From: Symsagittifera roscoffensis
Lineage: Eukaryota; Xenacoelomorpha; Acoela; Convolutidae
DNA length: 64,000 nt
NCBI RefSeq assembly: GCF_963678635.1
Contig: NC_087065.1
Span: forward strand, 75,151,345-75,215,344
Reading direction: 5' to 3'
Shown here: positions 58,401 to 64,000 of the stretch, one piece after another
Layout of the letters: each line of letters starts with the position of its first letter
Numbering within the stretch: position 1 is the stretch's first letter
Notes under the pieces: model-generated
Told to the model about the DNA's origin: nothing
What the model saw: only the letters and a program-made list of their open reading frames with translations
Databases searched by the model: none
Program-made: the position numbers and the translations under genes

Positions 58401-61400
58401 TTATGCGCGAAATATTTTTTGTTTGGAAAGAGAAAATTTTATACAAATGGTTTTTGAAAAAATGTTGCTCTAATTTCCAGTTTTTTGGTGCTGGTTGCAG
58501 GGTTGGTAATGTTTTAAAATAAGGCAGAAAAAACAGGTATTAAAACAGTAAATAAAAAACAGTGTTTTGTATTTTAAAACTTTTATCGCAAAAAACTAGC
58601 ATTGCCTGGGAGTCGAACCGCTGCGATAGGGGTATGAGCCGCCGTCCCTTATTGAGCCGGCTCGATCTCTACAATGCTGCACTGGATCATCTGAAACTTT
58701 TTGTAGCAAAAAGAAGAGATGATTATCTGACTCTCGTTTTTCTTGCCGCATATGTTTTAGATCATCGGTATGAGGGAAGAAGATAGAACTGAACAAACTG
58801 TAAAAAAAAAACAATAAAACTTGTTTTTTTTAATAAAAAAACGCTGTTTATTTGAATTTTTTCAATAAAAAAACGTTTTTCCCCAGCCCTGGCTGGTTGA
58901 GCGTTTGCTCAACTGGTTGAGCGGCTCAAACAATGTTGATGCTCAGTAAATGATTTTCACTTCATTTTAAGACTGATTATGAACTTCATCCTATACAACC
59001 ATGAAGTTTTTATAGCTCTGTTTTTTCGACCTATCAAATTATTTTTTCGAGTAATTTTTTCAATTTTCAGAATTTTTGACAGTTTTTTCTTCCATCATGT
59101 AGCGCAATGTGTTTTTTGGATCGCAAGTGTTACAAAACTCCGCTTCGCCTCTGTGTAGAAACTTGTGTAGATATTCGAATTGTGAATCAACTGAAATTAT
59201 TTCAGTGGCTTGTAGGAGGCAAATGGCGTCTGGGAGTGGTTGCCTCTCGCAGTCTGTCGCCGGGAGAGGAAGTGACAGTGGACTGCAATGCCCAGCTGTA
59301 TTCCAGAAGAGCGATGAGTTGCTTCTGTGAGTGCAAGACGGCCTCCAGGTGCAGAGGCATCATCCAGTCTGCCAGTCTGAACAGCAGGACCAAACAGGAC
59401 AATGAAATGTACATTCAGAACAAAGTAAGTGTCATGGTTTACTTCCGCTGCCTTGCCGAGTCTGTATCTTGATCAATTTTCAGGCACCAGTTTTATATTT
59501 TCTGCCATAACATCGATTCAAAATCTCGTATATATCAATGCTTCGGAGTTTTAAGGGCGTTTCCTTGTTCATGGGGATTTTTTTGTGATATTTTCGCGTT
59601 GGCCACATTCATGGACGATGACGATTAATAAACATATTAACAGATTTCTTAATCTGTTTGTGGCTTTTTAGCTCATGGATTTCATCGATTTGATTAACCC
59701 TTCGCTGTTTAAACTTATAAGCGGTTTTTGTTGTTCCAGGGGATTTTGCGATATTTTAACATTTGCAAGATCTATGATGATCATTAATAGACTTACTGAT
59801 TACAATTATCTGTTTTTTAGCTGATGGATTTCATCGACCTGAACAACCCAGGAAAAGTGACAACTTCAAAGCAGCGCAAGTTGCAAAAAATGTCCAGGCT
59901 GCTACTGCACGACGAAGCATATGACGTGAAGTGTCAGTTGCTGAACCTTCTCTCGTTTGATAAACCCATGGAAGTTTTAGCCCTGTTTGTCAAGTATCAC
60001 GGAGTGTCCATTCTCAGCTACCTAGTATCACACATTTGGAAGAGCAAGCTAGTCAAAGAAGCGGTGATTTTGGGACAAGGAGCAAATAGACGTCTAAGAG
60101 ACGACGAAATAAATGCACTGCAACTTTTGACGTCTTGCTTGCGACTGCTTTCAAAGCTGCCCCTTGAGTCTGAAATAGTAACTAAGCGAAGTGGAATTGT
60201 TTCGGTGCTTACCTCGTTGGCAGAAGATCTGTCATACCTGACTTACAGTCAAATTTCGTGGAGCAAACGTGATGATATGAATCAAGTTGATTTCAATTCG
60301 AGGACCGCTGTGTCTGTTCTTTGTTCCATTTTGAGTTCGACTAAAGAATTTCTAAATGATTGGAAGCATTTAATAAGCTCCATTAATAATATGAAAAAGG
60401 TGCAAGAAATCAAGGAAAAGCACGAGGAAAGCAAGGCAGACGGTAATGAAAAACTTGAGGACGTTACTGGGATCGAGTTGGGAAAACCAGAAAGAAAACG
60501 TCCAAGGTTATTGTCGACCGATGAACCAGTTGCATCTGACGGCAACTTTTCTAGTAAACGCAGAAGAATGTTAGTAGTTTTAGTTTTAAGAGAATGTACT
60601 GAAGAATCTTATATAGGTCGTGATGCTTTTTTTTCGATGAAAAAGTCTTAAAATTGATCCAGTTTTCTGAGACTGAGTTAATTTTATCAAAAAAGTGCCA
60701 ATCATAAATTGCTCTTTAAATTCACATAGCTGTAATGCCATATATTTTTTTATTTTGAAATTTGCAAACTGAGTTTTTTTCTGTTTCATTGAGTTATTGA
60801 ATCTTCGTTTTCTTTCCGTCTTTACCGTCTTTAATTTTGATCCAACTGTTTCTATCATCCTCCTTTTCAACATCTTTCTATCATCCTCTGTACCAGCAGG
60901 CCTACAGTTTTATCTAAAATAATATTAATAGACTGATCTGCAAGTTGAACAGAATGTTCCGTCAAAAGTCACCATTTCAAAATAATTTTGAAAAATTGTG
61001 TTTTTATATATTGATGAGCAAAAAAGGGGCTTTTTGAATTTTTTTATGGTGTCTTTTTTTGCTTGTTTTTTTTTAGTAAGAGTCTTAAATGCTAACTTGA
61101 AGGCGACTTATTTGGTACCTTGAATAAAAAGGCAAAATGGATAGAAAAGTGGAAATGGCCCGAAACACGTGATGAACTGTGGAATTCGACAAATGCGCGT
61201 TTTCAGAATTTTAGCATTAACTAATTATTCAATTTTTATACATGCGAGCTAGCGAGTATATTGTATTAGTATGACCCTACTTTTTTCCAACCTAACTAGC
61301 TTGTGCTCATTTGGTGGCAATTTTGCTGTAGCCTTAGTTTGACTATTTTTTTCCAACCTAGCTAGCTTGTGCTCATTTGGTGGCAATTATGCTGTAGCGT

Positions 61401-63722
61401 TGAAAAGTTCATAGGTAATGTTTTCTGCTTGATTGGTGGCTAGTTCTGGACAATTTTCAAGCGATCGTGACACATGGAAGGACGAGAGCCTCCAATTCGA
61501 CAAAACGGAAGTCAGATGCGCACTTAGCATTAGTTTTATTTATATTAGGTTGCATTTTTGCTGCATAGCATTAGCAATTTATTAGCATCTGTGGCTGATC
61601 TATTCGTTGCTGATGCTACTGAAGTTTCAATGGCCCGTGGGGCCTTTGCGAGGGTTTTAGACTCAAACCCTCGGGTTGGAGTCTGACTCATCAAAAGGTT
61701 TAATAATTCAAAGCCTATTTCCATTTTTTCTATTTTTTTAAGCTGATTTTTGTCGTTTTCTAGCAGCGCGTGTTTTAATTTGGGTCAGTTTTATTTTTAG
61801 AATAATGTGAAATTGTGAACCATACAATATTTTTGAATTTCAAAAGCTTTTACGTGGTCTAATTTTTTCTCTTTGAAGCTCCTGAATTGATTTTTTTGAA
61901 CTGCGCATTTTTTTTGGGTTCATTATGTCCATCCATTAACAATATTCCAACTGGCTGTTTCAATTTCTAATTTTGAAATTTCAGACAGTTTTTTGGTTCT
62001 ATTTCTTATTTTTGCAAATCTAAGGATGATGTATCGATGCCAAACCTAGCATTATCCATTTTTAAGCACTGTAACTAACAAAAAATTTTGTTTAGAAAGT
62101 CTTTGACAGAGACCTGCAACGAGTCATCAGTAACAACGCCATGTGATTCGAAACCCGATAGACGGAAGTCGTCCAGTGATTTGGCAGAATCAAATGTGCA
62201 ATCTACTCAAATGTTGAACGCCACTCTCAGTGTTTCTAGCCAAGGAACACCCAATATGGGTGATGTTGTCAAAGATGATGGAGCTGTGAATGTATCTGCT
62301 ATACCAGAAGCTGCATTAAATGACTCCGTTGAAAGTGGGGAAATAATGTCGCCTATTAAGACTATGTCATTCAGTGAACCAAATGAAAGTAGCAAAAATA
62401 TGTCTGTAGAAGAAGAAAACGGAAGTTCGGAATATCCTCGACCCATGGAAATTGAAAAAGAACAGACGAGGGAAGTTGAAATGGAGTCGAAAGAACCTCT
62501 CAACGCTGTAGCAGAAATTGATAAATCTGAAACTAAGTTAGAAGCTGAGATTGAGATAGCAGAAAATAATACAAGTAATCAATTAGACATCAAGGAATCC
62601 GCGACGACTGAGGCGGCGGCAGAAATAGAAAAAACTTGCGATCAAATAGAAGCTTCTGTGAGCTCGTCTGCTGAAAGTTCAAGTGTATCTATGCTAACAG
62701 CAGCCGCTCCTACTCCATTAGTGCTACAACCAGGTCAAGTAATCTTCATCCGAACAACGGATGGCCTGGTTCCACAACAGGTTTCGATCCCGTTTGCCGC
62801 CTTAGCGCCGGCACCTATGCAGGGCATGGAAACATCTGGGACTCAAAACCCGCCGGGTGTTAATACGGGACTGGCCGCTCAAAATTCAGCCCCTACGATG
62901 CTTCTTACTAGTGCTTCTGTTCCTGATGGAAACCAAATACTACTCAAAGCTGCTTCTCATGATTCAGTGAGTAGTCTGAACGTCAGTTCATCGAGTCAGA
63001 ACATGGATTTAGAAGGAAGTCACTGTCACATTATGCAGAATGATGGTGCTAATATAGCTGATGATGGTGCAGCAACTATTCAGTTCCAGGAGCAACAGAG
63101 CGTCCTTGTTGCTGGATTACCTCAACATGTCACGCTACATGCAGCAGGAGGTGTTATGCAATCTATAGAAGCAGCGCCACTTGTCCAAAATGAGCAGCCG
63201 AAACCACCTCAGCGACTTCCGAAGAATTGGCGCTCGGCTATTGATCCTTCAAACGGTAACACGTATTACTATCACGTTGAGACACGACAGACACAGTGGC
63301 ATTTCCCACTGGCATCTGGACTGGAAGATTTCAGCAGTTCAAGTGATGACGAGGACAGCGACGAGGAGAATGAGCCGAGTGACAGCAAAATGGAAACGCA
63401 CAAAGACGACAGTGTCACTTTATACGATATCCCAGACACTGTTTTTGACAGCATGGATTCAGTTGTTGCCAGTCATTACAACAACACTATCCAAAGCCAC
63501 GAGGATAGCTTCAATGTAGAGTTGTTTAACTCGCATTCGATTCACACACCTCCAGAACCTTTCTCAAATCCCTCTTCATCAAGTGTTCAAGGAGGAACAT
63601 CAGTAGCTGACTCGTTGGGAGTCGCAATGTCACAAGCAGGCGGTAGTGCCTTAAGCGCACCAATTAACCACAGCACTGTAAGTGATGAAAATAGTTCTAC
63701 CTGTTTAATCAGTTCAAAATAA
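52493..63722 (+). CDS. SETD2: SETD2-type histone-lysine N-methyltransferase (nine exons)
   Basis: Exons: 52493-53114, 53265-53714, 55114-55294, 55611-55705, 57426-57555, 57680-58118, 59206-59424, 59821-60569, 62096-63722. All junctions are GT-AG and all phases agree, giving 1503 codons. SETD2 methylates histone H3 Lys36 in transcribed genes. Domains in order: Lys-rich N-terminus (about residues 40-60), Pro-rich linker (about 260-440), AWS Cys-rich region (about 496-550), SET (about 552-675) and post-SET-like CFC...CRG. A helical SETD2-type middle region, a basic patch near KRRRI (about 960), and a WW domain with Trp1340 and Trp1363 follow. It is shorter than vertebrate SETD2 (over 2500 residues). 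Oddities: the SET DY pair is Asp665-Cys666, and no SRI domain precedes the stop. The AWS-SET-WW order separates it from NSD and ASH1L. Confidence 0.88.
53870..54140. repeat. Intronic dispersed repeat family
   Basis: A degraded repeat in intron 2 that shares word order with 55930-56240, 56660-56720, 60595-60710 and 61080-61200. Shared words include gactcttaaataggtc, ccttttaaaaaggaaggc, gatccagttttct and ttatcaaaaa. All copies lie in introns of the SETD2-like gene. Non-coding. Confidence 0.4.
56950..57355 (+). repeat. Dispersed repeat family A, copy in intron 4
   Basis: A well-kept copy: gcatattcgacagtcataa, cctgctcgctcacc, ctcgaaattagacc, actgaaagggctt, ccgatgattatttgtggtac and the right end gaatacaaaattcctc. 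It ends about 70 bp before exon 5. Confidence 0.65.
57680..58118 (+). CDS. SETD2: SETD2-like exon 6: AWS and first two thirds of SET
   Basis: Encodes the AWS cysteines (FTCDCEEN, SSCKPPNCVNQ, ECDSNCSIVSRCSNNQF), the cofactor-binding turn GKTGHGLRT, EYVGEVI, the NYYTMKL strand and RFVNHSCQPNCELQK (residues 625-639). Cofactor and zinc motifs are intact. The donor GTTGGT is weak but gives phase 0, and the next exon supplies the expected Trp of the QKW triplet. Confidence 0.9.
58498..58891. mobile_element. hAT-like MITE in intron 6 with perfect 8-bp target duplication
   Basis: Flanking octamers gctggttg at 58490-58497 and 58892-58899 are identical. The left end CAGGGTTGGTAATGTTTT and the reversed right end CAGGGCTGGGGAAAAACG form imperfect terminal inverted repeats. 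The size is 394 bp. The interior holds the tRNA-like sequence at 58598-58678. No transposase is encoded, and the frame at 58562-58786 is not a gene. Confidence 0.9.
58598..58678 (-). repeat. tRNA-like sequence inside the intron 6 MITE
   Basis: On the minus strand there is an A-box-like GGCTCAATAAGG, an anticodon-loop-like CTCATAC (would read CAU, Met) and a clear B box GGTTCGACTCC. The ends AGCATTG and CAATGCT pair perfectly over 7 bp. The T stem and spacing are off, so it is a tRNA-derived module, not a working tRNA. Confidence 0.5.
59206..59424 (+). CDS. SETD2: SETD2-like exon 7: SET C-terminus and post-SET
   Basis: Begins at the Trp of QKW and continues GGKWRLGVV and LSPGEEVTVDCNAQLY, where related enzymes have a Phe-Asp-Tyr. 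CFCECKTASRCRG then forms an unusual post-SET with an additional Cys and longer spacing (CxC-x7-C in place of CxC-x4-C). It ends at a consensus GTAAGT. Confidence 0.88.
59550..59820 (+). repeat. Duplicated splice acceptor and exon start in intron 7
   Basis: The last part of intron 7 plus the first codons of exon 8 occur twice, 149 bp apart. The decoy at 59670 reads tttttag|ctcatggatttcatcg; the used site at 59819 reads ttttttag|ctgatggatttcatcg. Use of the decoy would shift the frame (149 is not a multiple of 3) and reach a stop. Confidence 0.75.
61281..61400 (+). repeat. 66-bp tandem duplication in intron 8
   Basis: Two units sharing ttttttccaacctaactagc and cttgtgctcatttggtggca, with a few mismatches, at a 66-bp period. 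Confidence 0.85.
61632..61673. repeat. Two adjacent perfect hairpins in intron 8
   Basis: ggccc...gggcc (61632-61644) is followed by cgagggttt-tagactc-aaaccctcg (61649-61673), a perfect 9-bp stem with a 7-nt loop. The loop size is tRNA-like, but no A/B boxes fit. Confidence 0.7.
62096..63722 (+). CDS. SETD2: SETD2-like last recognised exon with WW domain
   Basis: A long acidic, Ser-rich region precedes the WW domain: LPKNWRSAIDPSNGNTYYYH followed by VETRQTQW (residues 1336-1363). A Ser/Asp-rich tail then runs to TAA at 63720-63722. A GTAAGT at 63679-63684 could end the exon 39 bp before the stop, in which case the protein continues beyond the window. Confidence 0.85.
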
Positions 63723-63865
63723 CCTACTCGCCGGGTTAGGGGAAAGGGAGTTGTGCCGGGGGTCTATAAAGTAAGCGATCGATGTGTGCTGCCAGGAGGG
63801 GGGGGGGAAGCAGCTAATAATTAAGTAGTGCATTAAAGAGTAGATAATATAAAATCAAAAAGCAG

Positions 63866-63871
63866 AATAAA
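63866..63871 (+). terminator. Polyadenylation signal candidate for the SETD2-like gene
   Basis: An AATAAA hexamer 144 bp after the stop codon, followed by T-rich sequence. It supports an end here only if the donor-like GTAAGT at 63679 is not used. Confidence 0.45.
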
Positions 63872-64000
63872 AAGAATTTATTTTGATTGCATATAGTATA
63901 CGAAACTTAATTATTCTCATTTTCACAACATAATTGGAATATAAGTTTATAATTCTTTTTAATTTGAGCGAAGTTAGCCAACGGGTTATATACACCCACT

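Noticed and set aside
58219-58473. 84-codon Phe-rich frame in intron 6
   Set aside because: T-rich intron composition produces Phe/Leu-rich frames in this region. No start context or domain.
58598-58678. Functional tRNA-Met gene
   Set aside because: B box and anticodon-like loop are present, but the T stem does not pair and the arm spacing is abnormal. It is kept only as a tRNA-derived module.
62207-63454. Minus-strand Ser/Leu-rich frames opposite SETD2 exon 9
   Set aside because: Antisense shadows of the acidic, Ser-rich coding strand.
3700-64000. CRISPR arrays, bacterial operons, ribosome binding sites
   Set aside because: The sequence is eukaryotic with spliceosomal introns. The tandem repeats present lack the spacer pattern of CRISPR.

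Overview
The window looks like animal nuclear DNA, or DNA of a close unicellular relative. It has spliced genes, an AT-rich background and many transposons. Two host genes are recognisable: a SETD2-type histone lysine methyltransferase on the + strand (52493-63722, nine exons) and the end of a cilia/flagella protein of the IQCA1/DRC11 family on the - strand (6449-7070). A third - strand exon (4864-5071) looks like the start of a rhodopsin-type GPCR. Codon use is standard. I cannot name the species.

Region by region: 1-18.7 kb is AT-rich and gene-poor. It holds several families of degraded dispersed repeats, tRNA-derived (SINE-like) remnants, a 17-bp-repeat MITE, and three hAT-like MITEs between 10.4 and 12.3 kb whose 8-bp target duplications can still be read. 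18.7-31.9 kb is a 6.87-kb unit present twice in direct tandem, with an estimated 1% or less divergence. Each copy holds a minus-strand reading-frame cluster with a membrane segment, of envelope-like appearance, fused to a plus-strand Ty3/gypsy pol fragment.

31.9-42.9 kb is more GC-rich retroelement sequence: RNase H, integrase and a macrodomain-like ORF, then a gag-type region with a 7-residue coiled-coil repeat and a split SGNH/GDSL hydrolase motif set. It ends in an LTR (42902-43955).

41964-52749 is a second tandem duplication. Its left breakpoint lies in the gag region and its right breakpoint inside exon 1 of the SETD2-like gene. The left copy therefore carries a truncated, frameshifted exon 1 (45282-45510). 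The right copy leads into the intact gene and has gained two insertions: a solo LTR (48927-49852) and a 5'-truncated non-LTR retrotransposon (50004-51915) with a perfect 10-bp target duplication.

52.5-64.0 kb is the SETD2-like gene. All nine exons join in phase into 1503 codons with AWS, SET, post-SET-like and WW domains. Its introns carry a hAT-like MITE with a tRNA-like interior, a duplicated splice acceptor and other repeats. The tyrosine of the SET D-Y motif is a cysteine, and no SRI domain is seen before the stop; a strong splice donor just before that stop means the true 3' end may lie outside the window.
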